Shown: positions 53,181-62,231 of the stretch, one piece after another
Position numbering within the stretch: position 1 is the stretch's first letter
Layout: the number at the start of each line of letters is the position of its first letter
Assembly (NCBI RefSeq): GCF_013327855.1
Contig: NZ_JABUMX010000002.1
Span: forward strand, 682,001 to 746,000
DNA: 64,000 nucleotides
Source: Phyllobacterium pellucidum
GTDB taxonomy: Bacteria; Pseudomonadota; Alphaproteobacteria; Rhizobiales; Rhizobiaceae
Direction: 5' to 3'
Notes under the pieces: model-generated
The model's input: the letters and a program-made list of their open reading frames with translations, nothing else
What the model was told of the DNA's origin: nothing
Database searches by the model: none
Program-made: the position numbers and the translations under genes

Positions 53181-55148
53181 TCAAAACCCCTTGCCCGACC
53201 GTCCCGAGGGTATTCCGAACCCTTCGATCAGTGCTTCGGTTGCCTGCGCACTTCGGATGGCATTCTGAATATCGAGCAGCCGGTTGAGATTTTCGTCGGT
53301 GGCTTCCGTAGCCAATGCAGTTTCAGCGACTTTCAGCTCCTTATGTAGGGTGCTGGCGCGCTGATGCAAGTGAATGGCCTGTCTTAAAGCTTCAAGCGCG
53401 TCTTCTTCCGCCGCCTCCGCCGTCGCCGTCCACATGCGGGCGCGCCTTACCAGCGCTTCCAGCGCCTCGATCAGCGCGCCGTGGCCGGTCTCGGTCATCG
53501 CCTTGCGCATTTCACGGCCGTCCGCCACGTGATGTTCGGCCATGGCGTTCAGCATAGCGGTATGGAAGCGCTTCAGATCGGGATGGCTGAATTCAAGCCG
53601 CACGATCGTCTCGAAATCATCCTCGATAAGCCGGGGATGGTTGAACAATGTCATAAGGATGGCGGTCTCGCGTAAGGGTAGCGTAGCGGAGCTTGTCTTG
53701 ACGAGAACCGAGCGCGCTAGGCTCTCCGACACCGCGAGCCGCCCATTGGGAGCCCCTCGCCCCCGCTGCCCGTAGCCGGCTTGCGGGCCGAAGCTGTTGC
53801 GGTTGCTTCCCGCTTGTCCGGACCCGCGACGCTCATTGCCTCGCGTATTGGCGCTGAAAAACTGCTGGATGCGGTCACGAACGTCCTGGGCATAATGCCG
53901 GCGCACATTCTCGTCACCGATAAGGCTCGTCATCTGCTTCAGCCGCGCCTCGAGTTCGGCGCGCCGTTCGGGCGTGTCGAATATGCCGCCGCTCGTTTCG
54001 CGCGCCCACAGCATATCCGCGAGCGGACGTGCATCGTCGAGCACGGCCTGGAATGCCTGCGGGCCGGACGCCTTGACGAGATCATCCGGGTCCTTGCCCT
54101 CCGGCAGCACTGCAAAGCGCAGCGAGCGTCCAGGCTTCAACGCCGGCAAGGCGAGATCGATCGCCCGGTGCGCCGCCTTGATGCCGGCATTGTCGCCGTC
54201 AAAGCAGAGCACAGGCTCAGGCGACATGCGCCAGAGAAGATCGAGCTGATCCTCGGTCAAGGCCGTGCCGAGCGGCGCGACCGCCTGGGCAAAGCCAGCC
54301 TGCGCCAGCGCAATGACATCCATGTAGCCTTCGACGGCAATCACGGCTTTTGCCGGTTGCCCGCTTTGCGGCTGCGCCGCCTTGCGGGCGCGCAGCGCAT
54401 TGAACAGGACCTTGCCCTTGTGGAAAAGCTCGGTTTCATTGGAGTTCATGTATTTGGCAATGGCGTTCGGCGTCAGCGCCCGCCCACCAAAGGCAATGAT
54501 CCGGCCACGCAGATCCTCGATCGGGAACATGATGCGGTCGCGAAACCGGTCGAACGAGACCGGTTTGTCATCCCCGTAAACGACGAGGCCGCAGGCCTCG
54601 ATCTGCTCCTTCGTCGCCCCCTTCAGTGCGAGATGTTCTTTCAGCGCATTGCGGCTTTCCGGCGCGTAACCAAGGCGGTAGGCATGCTGCGTTGCCGCGC
54701 TCAAGCCCCGATCGCGCAGATAGGCGCGTGCCTTGGCACCGCTTGCTGCCTGCAAACGCTCCTCGAAGAATTGGGTCGCCATTTCCATGACGTCATAGAG
54801 GGTCGCGCGTTTTGCCTCGCGAATCTCCGATTCAACGTCGCGCGCGGGCATCGGAATGCCCACCATGTCGGCGACACGCTCCACGGCCTCCGGAAAGCTC
54901 AACCCCTCGAGTTCCGTCAGAAAACGGAAATGGTCGCCGGTCACCCCGCAGCCAAAGCAATGGTAGCGGCCCTTCCGATCCTCGCAATGAAAACTCGGCG
55001 ACTTCTCCCCATGGAACGGGCAGCAGGCCCAGAAATCGCCCTTCGGCGCATTGGTCTTCTTGCGATCGAACGAAACCCGCGTGCCGATCACGCTGGAAAT
55101 CGGTACGCGTTCCCTGATCTCATCGAGAAAGGATGGCGAAAATCGCAT
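53181..55148 (-). CDS. dnaG: DNA primase
   Basis: 655 aa. An N-terminal CHC2 zinc ribbon (C43, H46, C64, C67 in CPFHGEKSPSF and YHCFGCGVTGD), then the catalytic core with TOPRIM motifs VIAVEGYMDVIAL and VLCFDGDNAGIKAA, and a helicase-binding C-terminal region. It makes RNA primers at the replication fork. It is directly upstream of rpoD in the same direction. Confidence 0.98.
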   Translation of the reverse strand: MRFSPSFLDEIRERVPISSVIGTRVSFDRKKTNAPKGDFWACCPFHGEKSPSFHCEDRKGRYHCFGCGVTGDHFRFLTELEGLSFPEAVERVADMVGIPMPARDVESEIREAKRATLYDVMEMATQFFEERLQAASGAKARAYLRDRGLSAATQHAYRLGYAPESRNALKEHLALKGATKEQIEACGLVVYGDDKPVSFDRFRDRIMFPIEDLRGRIIAFGGRALTPNAIAKYMNSNETELFHKGKVLFNALRARKAAQPQSGQPAKAVIAVEGYMDVIALAQAGFAQAVAPLGTALTEDQLDLLWRMSPEPVLCFDGDNAGIKAAHRAIDLALPALKPGRSLRFAVLPEGKDPDDLVKASGPQAFQAVLDDARPLADMLWARETSGGIFDTPERRAELEARLKQMTSLIGDENVRRHYAQDVRDRIQQFFSANTRGNERRGSGQAGSNRNSFGPQAGYGQRGRGAPNGRLAVSESLARSVLVKTSSATLPLRETAILMTLFNHPRLIEDDFETIVRLEFSHPDLKRFHTAMLNAMAEHHVADGREMRKAMTETGHGALIEALEALVRRARMWTATAEAAEEDALEALRQAIHLHQRASTLHKELKVAETALATEATDENLNRLLDIQNAIRSAQATEALIEGFGIPSGRSGKGF

Positions 55149-55479
55149 GCTGCTCTTCGTTCGTCAGATTGTAGGCAAGGTCGGATCGCTGCGAACCCGA
55201 TGTGCAGACCATACTGCAACAAATAAGGTTTGGGCGGAAGGGCGGCAACCCCGTCATCCCCTGTTCATCGCGTTATGGTGATTCGGTACGATTTTGCGTA
55301 GCCGGCAAACTTCTGCCGGAGCGACACAAATCTGTCATCAAACTGATAAATTGTGCCAAATGCGACATGATTTTTCTTAGCCGGAACATATTTTTTTCGC
55401 TTTTACCGCGATATGTTATCTTAACAATCGGCTGCTAGATTCTTCTGGCTGCTATACCGCAATCTCCAACACGAATGGA
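55149..55479. other. 331-bp divergent region between dnaG and the Na/Pi cotransporter gene
   Basis: No gene. The right half (about 55310-55440) is AT-rich and contains a Pho-box-like direct repeat at 55332-55349, reported separately. It must hold the promoters for both flanking genes. Confidence 0.4.
55332..55349 (+). promoter_or_regulatory. Pho-box-like direct repeat
   Basis: CTGTCAT-CAAA-CTGATAA: the first 7-mer matches the PhoB half-site exactly and the second in 4 of 7 positions, with the expected 4-nt spacer. It lies about 130 bp ahead of a phosphate cotransporter gene, which supports control by PhoB under phosphate limitation. Confidence 0.45.
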
Positions 55480-57159
55480 TTGCACCAAGTGAACGGTTCC
55501 TCGGTTTTGTTGCATTTGGCCGGCGCTGTAGCGCTGCTCCTGTGGGCAACGCGCATGGTCCGCACCGGTGTCGAGCGCGCCTATGGCGAGCGCATGCGCC
55601 GCAGCCTGCGCGGCGTTTTGCACAATCCCGTGCTTGCCGTGCTTTGGGGTTTGATGTTGTCGATCGCGCTGCAATCCTCGACCGCAGTCAGCCTCCTGGT
55701 CGGTTCCTTTGTCGGGTCCGGCATTGTCAGCGGGATTGCTGGTCTGATGGCAGTGCGCGGCGCCGAGGTCGGCTCGGCGCTCGTCGTCAAGATCCTGAGC
55801 TTCGACCTGACGCTGCTGGTGCCACTCTGCCTCGTCGCCGGCACGGTAATCTTTATGTCGACCGAGCGCAGCAACTGGCGGCAGATGGGCCGCATTCTCG
55901 TCGGTATCGGACTGCTGGTGCTGTCGCTCGAAATGACCGGGCAGGCCACCGAACCCTTGCGCAACAGCGAACTCCTGCCGGTCATCGTCAGTTACCTTAA
56001 TACCGACCCGGTGACGGCTTTCCTTCTCGCGGCCCTCATGACCTGGCTTTTCCATTCGAGCATTGCGGCGGTGCTGCTCGTTGTCACCTTCGCCTCGCGC
56101 GGCTTGATCCAGCCGGAGCTTGGCATCGTCATGATCTGCGGCGTCAATCTCGGCTCGTCGTTCATCGCACCGATCCTCACCCGCAACGCCGCGCCGAAAG
56201 CCCGCATCGTGCCGATGGGCAATCTCCTGATGCGGGGGCTCGGCTCCATCGTCATCCTGACGCTCTATCTCGCCTTCCGTCCGCCCGTTGCCGTTCTTGG
56301 CAGCACCCCGGCCGACCAGGTGATCAACGGCCACATCCTCTTCAATGTCATCATTCTTCTTGCCGGGGTGCCGCTGTCCTCGCTCGTTCTTAAGGCAACG
56401 CGGGCGGTGGTGGCACTCAACGCACCGGCCGAGCCGCAAAAGCCCATCGACCATGTCGAACTCAGTGCGCTCGATGAAAGCGTGCTCGATACGCCAAGCC
56501 TTGCTCTTGCCAATGCAACACGCGAGACGGTCAGCGTCTGCGAAACGGTCGAGATCATGCTGCGCGGCATTATCGACCTTTACGAAAATCCCGACCAGGC
56601 ACGGATCGATGAACTCTCGGCGCTCGATGACAAGGTCGACCGCAAGCACGCCGCCATCAAGCTCTACCTCGCCAAACTGACAACGCGGAAACTGTCGGAT
56701 TATGAGGTGGGCCGGGCGCGCGAACTTCTCGGCGCCTGCGTCAAACTCGAACAGGTCGGCGACATCATCGTGCGCAACATGCTGGCGCTCGTGCAAAAGA
56801 AGATGGACCGCAAGCTTCAGTTTACCGATGAGGGCTGGCGCGAACTCAGCGATTTCCATGCAAGGGTTTTGACCAATGCGCGGATGGCGTTCAACGTCCT
56901 CGTTTCACGAGATCGCGAAACCGCGCATCAGCTGGTACTGGAAAAGGATCACCTGCGCGACGCCGAGAAGCAAACCAGCGACAGGCATTTCAACCGCCTG
57001 CGTGAAGGAACGACCCGCAGCCTCGAGACGAGTTCGATCCACCTCGATACCATTCGCGATCTCAAGCAGATCAACTCGCTACTCGCCGCAATGGCCTATC
57101 CCGTGCTCGAGGAACAGGGGCTCCTGAACACCACACGTTTGCGTGCGCTGCACAGCTGA
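55480..57159 (+). CDS. Na+/phosphate cotransporter (NptA-like) with PhoU-type domain
   Basis: About 559 aa. The start is TTG 55480 or GTG 55489; no clear ribosome site. The N-terminal half has eight or nine membrane helices with two Na/Pi repeats, GLMLSIALQSSTAVSLLVGS and MTWLFHSSIAAVLLVVTF (the QSS-type motif is weaker in the second). The C-terminal 220 residues are a soluble helical PhoU-like domain. It should import phosphate with sodium. Confidence 0.9.
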   Translation: MHQVNGSSVLLHLAGAVALLLWATRMVRTGVERAYGERMRRSLRGVLHNPVLAVLWGLMLSIALQSSTAVSLLVGSFVGSGIVSGIAGLMAVRGAEVGSALVVKILSFDLTLLVPLCLVAGTVIFMSTERSNWRQMGRILVGIGLLVLSLEMTGQATEPLRNSELLPVIVSYLNTDPVTAFLLAALMTWLFHSSIAAVLLVVTFASRGLIQPELGIVMICGVNLGSSFIAPILTRNAAPKARIVPMGNLLMRGLGSIVILTLYLAFRPPVAVLGSTPADQVINGHILFNVIILLAGVPLSSLVLKATRAVVALNAPAEPQKPIDHVELSALDESVLDTPSLALANATRETVSVCETVEIMLRGIIDLYENPDQARIDELSALDDKVDRKHAAIKLYLAKLTTRKLSDYEVGRARELLGACVKLEQVGDIIVRNMLALVQKKMDRKLQFTDEGWRELSDFHARVLTNARMAFNVLVSRDRETAHQLVLEKDHLRDAEKQTSDRHFNRLREGTTRSLETSSIHLDTIRDLKQINSLLAAMAYPVLEEQGLLNTTRLRALHS

Positions 57160-57182
57160 GCAGATTTCTTTGGGCAACAGGA

Positions 57183-57347
57183 TCAATAGTCGCGATGGAC
57201 GTGCGTGTTAGACCCGATGAACGCACCCATGGCCGAACCGATCAATAGGCCGAGCAATATATTTCCCATCATTGCTTCGCCCACGCCTGCACCCACAGAC
57301 AACCCTGCCAGTATTCCGATAATTGTCGACCACCGATGTTCTTTCAT
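57183..57347 (-). CDS. Small glycine-rich membrane protein, 54 aa
   Basis: From ATG 57347, with CGGAGGCGAC upstream. One long hydrophobic region holds repeated Gly/Ala spacing (GILAGLSVGAGVGEAMMG and LLIGSAMGAFIGS), like glycine-zipper membrane proteins. No known function. Convergent with the Na/Pi transporter gene. Confidence 0.68.
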   Translation of the reverse strand: MKEHRWSTIIGILAGLSVGAGVGEAMMGNILLGLLIGSAMGAFIGSNTHVHRDY

Positions 57348-57638
57348 TGTCGCCTCCGTTATTTGCTCAACAACGTAGATGTAGGCGGCTGGTTCCATCC
57401 GACATTAACTATCACCTTCAGTTGATCGGTGTTGTCCACCTGAGGTTGTCGCTTCGAAAATGCAGGGCGAATGCTCCTTCGAATATCCTGAACCGGGCAA
57501 CGAATAGCCGACGAATACATTGTTCCTGACTCGCCAGTTTCGGGAATTTGCTCGGATTATTGAAGTAATTTCAAACATTTGACTGCGTATATTTATTGAT
57601 TGAGATTGCCGCCAGCATCCAACGTGGGGAGTTCGGAA

Positions 57639-59513
57639 ATGGCGAATGTCACAGGTTCTGAGAATGTCGATGTGCTCAAGGGCACGGCCGACGAGGACAC
57701 CATGTCCGGCCTTGCCGGCAATGACCGGCTGATCGGCAGCGCCGGTGAAGACCGCATTGATGGCGGCGAAGGACGCGACACAGTCGATTATCGCGGCTCG
57801 GAGGCTGGCATCAATGTCGACCTTGAGATCGAACGGCAGGCCGTAACGCCGGGGCTCAGCTATTCCAGCGGCGATACGCTGATCGATATCGAGAACGTGA
57901 TGGGCTCGGCCCATGATGATTTCATCACCGGCAATGCGAAGGACAACGTTTTTACCGGGGGCGCAGGAGCCGACCGCCTTTTCGACAATTCCACCACCGA
58001 CCATGATCGGGCGAGCTATACGACATCGTCCGAAGCTGTGGATGTCGACCTCCGCCGCACGGGCCAGCAGTTCGGCGGCGATGCCGAAGGCGACCGCCTG
58101 CACGGCATCGAGAATCTCAGCGGCTCGGCCTTCAACGATCGTTTGATCGGCGATGCCGGCAATAATGTGATCAATGGCGGCGATGGCGCCGATTTCATGG
58201 ATGGCGGCTCCGGCACCGAGGACATTGCCGAATATACCGGCTCAAAGTCGGGTATCGATGTCGACCTCAACCGTATCGTCCAGCACGGCGGAGCAGCCGA
58301 GGGCGACCAGCTCATCGGCTTCGAAGGCGTTTATGGTTCGAAGTTCGATGACCATATCGTCGGTGATGCGGGCGACAACTTCCTGACCGGCAACGCGGGT
58401 AATGACACCATTGTCGGTGGCGGGGGTTTCGACCGCATCAATGCCGGCGAAGGCAACGACACAATCGAAATAAGTAGCCTGTCGAAGGTGTCCGGCGGCG
58501 CGGGCTTCGACACCCTCATCGTCAACGTGACCGATTATGATCGCTATGAGAGCCACAGCGACGGTTTCAAGGCCGTTTACCAGGCCTGGAATCACGGCGA
58601 TATCCAGCTTTCAACTTCCGAATACCCCTATGCGTATCCTTCACACACGAAGTATGCGACGGGCATAGAGCGTCTCGAATTCTACGGCAGTAAGCACGGC
58701 GATCTAGCGGTCGGCACGGACAATGACGACAAGCTCATCGGCAATGACGGCGACGATCTTCTGGTAGGCGGCCGAGGCGCCGACCATCTCGAGGGTGGCG
58801 CTGGCAACGATACTCTCTATGCGGGCGTACAGGGCTTGCAGAACGACATTCCCAACGCCGGAGACTATCTCGATGGCGGTAGCGGAGATGACATTCTCAA
58901 CGCAGGCAATTCATTTGCGTTCATCGACGGTGGTGAAGGCGACGACCTTCTGCGGCTCACGGTCACCGAGCGGGATGGCGGATATATCGACGTGCGCACC
59001 ACCGGGCTGCAAGGCCAGCACATCTTCAACGTCGAGCATTTCGAGCTCTATGGCGCCCAGGGCGACGACGTTTTGATCGGCGGACGCCATGCGGATCTTC
59101 TGGAAGGCGGCGACGGCAACGATCTGCTGCGCGCCGGCTTCAGCAACGATACGCTGCATGGCGGCAATGGCGACGACATGCTCTATGGGGAAGACGGCAA
59201 TGATGAACTCACCGGCGGAACCGGTGATGACGTATTGTCGGGCGGGGCCGGCGGGGACTATTTCATCTTCAACAGCATCGCCGGACAGGGCCATGATGTC
59301 ATCACTGACTTCAATGGAGCCGAGGGCGACATTATCATCGTCCAGCGCGACCTTATTTCGACTTTGCATTCCTTCGAGGACTTCATGCACGCCGCCACCC
59401 AGACGGAGAACGGTGTGCTCGTCGATCTAGACGGCGACGGCGCTTCGACATCGAGCATCCTCATTGCCAATGCCTCGCTTGAAGATTTGACGCCGGACAA
59501 CGTGTACGTCTGA
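57639..59513 (+). CDS. RTX-type calcium-binding repeat protein, probable type I secretion substrate
   Basis: 624 aa from ATG 57639, with GGGGAG 6 nt upstream. No Sec signal. At least five blocks of nonapeptide GGxGxDxux repeats, for example GGEGRDTVDYRG, GNAGNDTIVGGGGFDRI and GGDGNDLLRAGFSNDTLHGG, bind Ca2+ as parallel beta rolls. The C-terminus (GQGHDVITDFNGAEGDIIIV followed by an acidic tail) is typical of type I exported proteins. No enzymatic domain is visible and no T1SS exporter genes are nearby. Confidence 0.9.
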   Translation: MANVTGSENVDVLKGTADEDTMSGLAGNDRLIGSAGEDRIDGGEGRDTVDYRGSEAGINVDLEIERQAVTPGLSYSSGDTLIDIENVMGSAHDDFITGNAKDNVFTGGAGADRLFDNSTTDHDRASYTTSSEAVDVDLRRTGQQFGGDAEGDRLHGIENLSGSAFNDRLIGDAGNNVINGGDGADFMDGGSGTEDIAEYTGSKSGIDVDLNRIVQHGGAAEGDQLIGFEGVYGSKFDDHIVGDAGDNFLTGNAGNDTIVGGGGFDRINAGEGNDTIEISSLSKVSGGAGFDTLIVNVTDYDRYESHSDGFKAVYQAWNHGDIQLSTSEYPYAYPSHTKYATGIERLEFYGSKHGDLAVGTDNDDKLIGNDGDDLLVGGRGADHLEGGAGNDTLYAGVQGLQNDIPNAGDYLDGGSGDDILNAGNSFAFIDGGEGDDLLRLTVTERDGGYIDVRTTGLQGQHIFNVEHFELYGAQGDDVLIGGRHADLLEGGDGNDLLRAGFSNDTLHGGNGDDMLYGEDGNDELTGGTGDDVLSGGAGGDYFIFNSIAGQGHDVITDFNGAEGDIIIVQRDLISTLHSFEDFMHAATQTENGVLVDLDGDGASTSSILIANASLEDLTPDNVYV

Positions 59514-59536
59514 CAGACCTGACCTTGAAATCAAAC

Positions 59537-59558
59537 AAGGGCGCCCGACGGCGCCCTT
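59537..59558. terminator. Stem-loop between convergent RTX and HAD genes
   Basis: Perfect 9-bp stem AAGGGCGCC/GGCGCCCTT with loop CGAC. T-runs are short on both sides, but its place between two convergent genes suggests a shared terminator. Confidence 0.65.
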
Positions 59559-59561
59559 GCG

Positions 59562-60263
59562 TTACGCTACATCAACCCTGCGCAGCGACATCCGCCCGTC
59601 GTCTTCGACAACCACGTCGAGATGCCGATAATCGAACACCACGGCATGCGCGGTCTCGAGCGCATGCTTGTGGGTTGCCGTGATGACAAGCACATCCGCA
59701 CCGGCCGCATCGCCGGCCAGGATGCCGGGCACCGCATCCTCGAAGACGAGACAATCGCCGATATCGACGCCGAGCTTTTTTGCTGCGAGCAGATAGCAAT
59801 CCGGATTGGGCTTGCCGTTTGCGACATCTTCTGCGGCCACTATCGTCTGCGGAAGCGGAACACCCGCCGCCGCAAGACGCCGCCTGGCAAGATCGAGCGG
59901 CGCCGACGTGACGATGGCCCATTGGGCTTGCGGCAGCTTGCCAAGAAATTCAACGGCGCCCTTGAGCGCGAAGATGCCGCCGACGTCGTCCATCTCGGCC
60001 CGCGTGATCTTCAACGCTTCGGCTTCCGGGTCGACGCCCGGCAGGCCGAGCCGGCGCACCGTGTCGACAGCGCGCGCGCCATGCATCGTCGGCAGGAACG
60101 TGCGGACGTCGATCCCATGACCTTCGGCCCACTTCGCCCAGACCCGTTCGGCGGCGAGGGTCGAACTGATGAGGGTGCCATCCATGTCGAACAGGAAAGC
60201 GGAATAACTCTTTTCGAACACGGCTGTTGCTGGCACTCTGCACGTCCTTTCAACTGCAATCAT
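59562..60263 (-). CDS. HAD-superfamily phosphatase
   Basis: 233 aa from ATG 60263; earlier in-frame starts exist to 60308. Motifs: FLFDMDGTLISS (I), IVTSAP (II), K in NGKPNPDCYLLAAKKLG (III) and LVFEDAVPGILAGDAAG (IV), with a helical cap. The layout fits DL-glycerol-3-phosphatase or 2-deoxyglucose-6-phosphatase-like enzymes. Substrate unknown. A second HAD phosphatase near 45 kb is in a different branch. Confidence 0.87.
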   Translation of the reverse strand: MIAVERTCRVPATAVFEKSYSAFLFDMDGTLISSTLAAERVWAKWAEGHGIDVRTFLPTMHGARAVDTVRRLGLPGVDPEAEALKITRAEMDDVGGIFALKGAVEFLGKLPQAQWAIVTSAPLDLARRRLAAAGVPLPQTIVAAEDVANGKPNPDCYLLAAKKLGVDIGDCLVFEDAVPGILAGDAAGADVLVITATHKHALETAHAVVFDYRHLDVVVEDDGRMSLRRVDVA

Positions 60264-60340
60264 TTTGCCTGAGTTGTAGTGCATTTCCGTCATTGATTGC
60301 CAGTCCACGATCAGGTCTCAGTGAATAGGGGAGCACGTCC

Positions 60341-60874
60341 ATGCCTAACGTCGAGCAAGTGAAGCGGGGATTGCAGGAAGCCGAACTCAGGCTCCTGCAT
60401 CATCTGCGTGCAGTTCGCCGTGAACATCGCAAGGAGAAGCCGGCCGATCGCGCGCAACTGACCCCGGGGCAGAAGATCGCCGACACGGTCGCCGCGACCA
60501 TGGGTTCCTGGACGTTCATCATCATCCAGACGACGATCCTGTTCTTCTGGATCATCCTCAACATCACGGCATATGTGCGCAATTGGGACCCCTACCCCTT
60601 CATCCTGCTCAATCTTGCTCTCTCGTTTCAGGCAGCCTATGCGGCGCCATTCATCATGATGAGCCAGAACCGGCAGCAGGATATCGACCGCAAGGAAGCT
60701 GAAAACGACTACAAGATAAACATCAAGGCGGAACTCGAGATCGAGCTGCTGCACGAGAAGATCGAACTCCTGCATCAGAAAATCGACCAGATGCGCGAAA
60801 AGGAAGTTGTGACCCTTGCCGAGACCGTGCAGGAACTGGCCAAGTCACAGGATACGGCGGACAAATCGGAATGA
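60341..60874 (+). CDS. DUF1003 family membrane protein
   Basis: 177 aa, with GGGGAG before ATG 60341. Two membrane helices (about 55-75 and 85-105) with the DUF1003 signature GSWTFIIIQTTILFFWIILN and NLALSFQAAYAAPFIMMSQN, then a helical tail likely to form a coiled coil (ELEIELLHEKIELLHQKID). Function unknown. A candidate small RNA lies immediately downstream on the other strand. Confidence 0.86.
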   Translation: MPNVEQVKRGLQEAELRLLHHLRAVRREHRKEKPADRAQLTPGQKIADTVAATMGSWTFIIIQTTILFFWIILNITAYVRNWDPYPFILLNLALSFQAAYAAPFIMMSQNRQQDIDRKEAENDYKINIKAELEIELLHEKIELLHQKIDQMREKEVVTLAETVQELAKSQDTADKSE

Positions 60875-60879
60875 GGCAG

Positions 60880-60993
60880 AAACGAAAAGGACCGCTGCGG
60901 GAGGAGGTGCAGCGGTCCTGATTGTAAATGTACCGCGGGAGGAGGTGCAGTACATTCCGGGTTGGGGTTTCTGGGAGGAGAAGAACCCAACGG
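60880..60993 (-). ncRNA. Candidate cuckoo/CcsR-type small RNA with three anti-Shine-Dalgarno hairpin loops
   Basis: On the minus strand three hairpins follow each other, at 60991-60961, 60956-60927 and 60919-60888. Their loops read CTCCTCCC, CCTCCTCCC and CCTCCTCCC, complementary to the Shine-Dalgarno sequence. The middle stem has a G-U pair only in the minus-strand RNA (C-A on plus), which supports this strand. The last stem (11 bp) is followed by TTTTCGTTTC and would be the terminator. Size is about 105-110 nt. This matches the alphaproteobacterial CCUCCUCCC-motif RNA family, which binds ribosome sites or RNA-binding proteins during stress. Confidence 0.75.
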
Positions 60994-60997
60994 TTTG

Positions 60998-61026
60998 AAG
61001 ATAGTGTTCACCCGAGGATATTGCAA
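60998..61026 (-). promoter_or_regulatory. Promoter of the candidate small RNA
   Basis: TTGCAA (61021-61026) and TATCTT (60998-61003) on the minus strand with a 17-nt spacer. A start 7 nt after the -10 would fall at about 60991, the first base of the first hairpin. Confidence 0.55.
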
Positions 61027-61215
61027 TGCACAAAATTGCATGCGAGCCATGCAATCTGGAGCGTTGACCTGGATCCGCCACCGGGCAGCAAATGTGGATC
61101 ACGTCGATGGATTCGATTAAATTTTTGACACGGCTTTGCGTCTATCTAGCGGTTGCGCCGGCAACCGTTACAGTGCCACGTTGCCTAAACCTCTGATTAC
61201 GGAACGATTTATTCC

Positions 61216-61971
61216 ATGACGAACATCACGACAATCGCTTCCACCATGACGGCGGCTTTCCTTGGCTCCTTCGTCGAGGTCGTCGAAGCCTTCACAATCA
61301 TTCTCGCCGTAGGCGTATCGCGCAGCTGGCGGCCCGCCATAATCGGCACGGTTCTCGCGCTCGTCGTCCTTGCTTTGATCGTCATAGTCCTCGGGCCGCT
61401 CCTTGGCCTGATTCCGGTGGAACTGCTGCAGTTCGTCATCGGCACGCTGCTGATCCTGTTCGGCATGCGCTGGCTGCGCAAGGCGATCCTGCGCGCGTCG
61501 GGATTCATTGCCCTGCATGACGAGACGGAAGCCTTTGCCAAGGAAACAGACTTGCTCAAGCGTCAGGCCGCCGAGCGCCGCGCTGACTTCATCGCCGGCA
61601 CGGCGGCGTTCAAGGCCGTCCTGCTCGAAGGCATCGAAGTGGTCTTCATCGTCATAGCCGTCGGCGCCGGACGCGGGATGATCGGTTATGCGGCGCTTGG
61701 CGCTGCTGCTGCGTGCCTGCTGGTGCTCGCCATTGGCGCAGCGGTGCATAAGCCGCTGGCGCGCGTTCCGGAGAACACGCTGAAATTCGTCGTCGGCCTG
61801 CTGCTGACCGCCTTCGGCGTTTATTGGACCGGAGAAGGCCTTGGCGCGCATTGGCCGGGAGCCGATCTTTCGCTCATCGCCATCTTCGTCGTTCTTGCAC
61901 TATTCTCGCTGATGGCAGTGCGTCTGCTGCGCAGCTATAACGAAGGTCAGGTAAAGGCAGTATTCCGATGA
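61216..61971 (+). CDS. Polytopic membrane protein with duplicated ExxE motif (COG4280/FTR1-like)
   Basis: 251 aa with about seven membrane helices. Two repeats carry acidic pairs within helices: GSFVEVVEAFTIILAVG near residue 17 and VLLEGIEVVFIVIAVG near 138. Paired ExxE in inverted repeats recalls FTR1 iron permeases and GDT1-type cation transporters, so divalent-cation transport is possible. It overlaps the next small gene by 4 bp. Confidence 0.72.
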   Translation: MTNITTIASTMTAAFLGSFVEVVEAFTIILAVGVSRSWRPAIIGTVLALVVLALIVIVLGPLLGLIPVELLQFVIGTLLILFGMRWLRKAILRASGFIALHDETEAFAKETDLLKRQAAERRADFIAGTAAFKAVLLEGIEVVFIVIAVGAGRGMIGYAALGAAAACLLVLAIGAAVHKPLARVPENTLKFVVGLLLTAFGVYWTGEGLGAHWPGADLSLIAIFVVLALFSLMAVRLLRSYNEGQVKAVFR

Positions 61972-62192
61972 GCTTTCTCGCCTCCGCGTCGAAGGAATTG
62001 ATCGGCATGTTCATCGACGACGGCGCACTGGCGCTGCTGTCGATCCTGCTGATCGCTATTATAGCTGCAGCCGTGGAATTTGCGGGGCTGCCGGGTCTGA
62101 CTGGCGGGCTGTTGCTGCTTGCCGGATGCATTCTCATTCTGGCAGAAAGCACCTGGCGCGCCGCCAGAGGGAAGCGGCCGTCAGACACTTGA
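61968..62192 (+). CDS. Small membrane protein coupled to COG4280-like gene
   Basis: 74 aa with two hydrophobic helices (about 20-37 and 42-60). The start overlaps the preceding gene by ATGA, so it is likely translated with it and may be an accessory subunit. No family recognised. Confidence 0.72.
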   Translation: MSFLASASKELIGMFIDDGALALLSILLIAIIAAAVEFAGLPGLTGGLLLLAGCILILAESTWRAARGKRPSDT

Positions 62193-62231
62193 TGGCATGA
62201 CTACAACCTGTGGCACTTGTGGGAGGGCACC

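Noticed and set aside
53781..55226. Long plus-strand frame opposite dnaG
   Set aside because: Shadow of DNA primase, which has a full zinc ribbon and TOPRIM motifs.
55435..56859. 474-codon minus-strand frame opposite the Na/Pi transporter
   Set aside because: Antisense artefact; the plus strand has clear membrane repeats and a PhoU-like domain.
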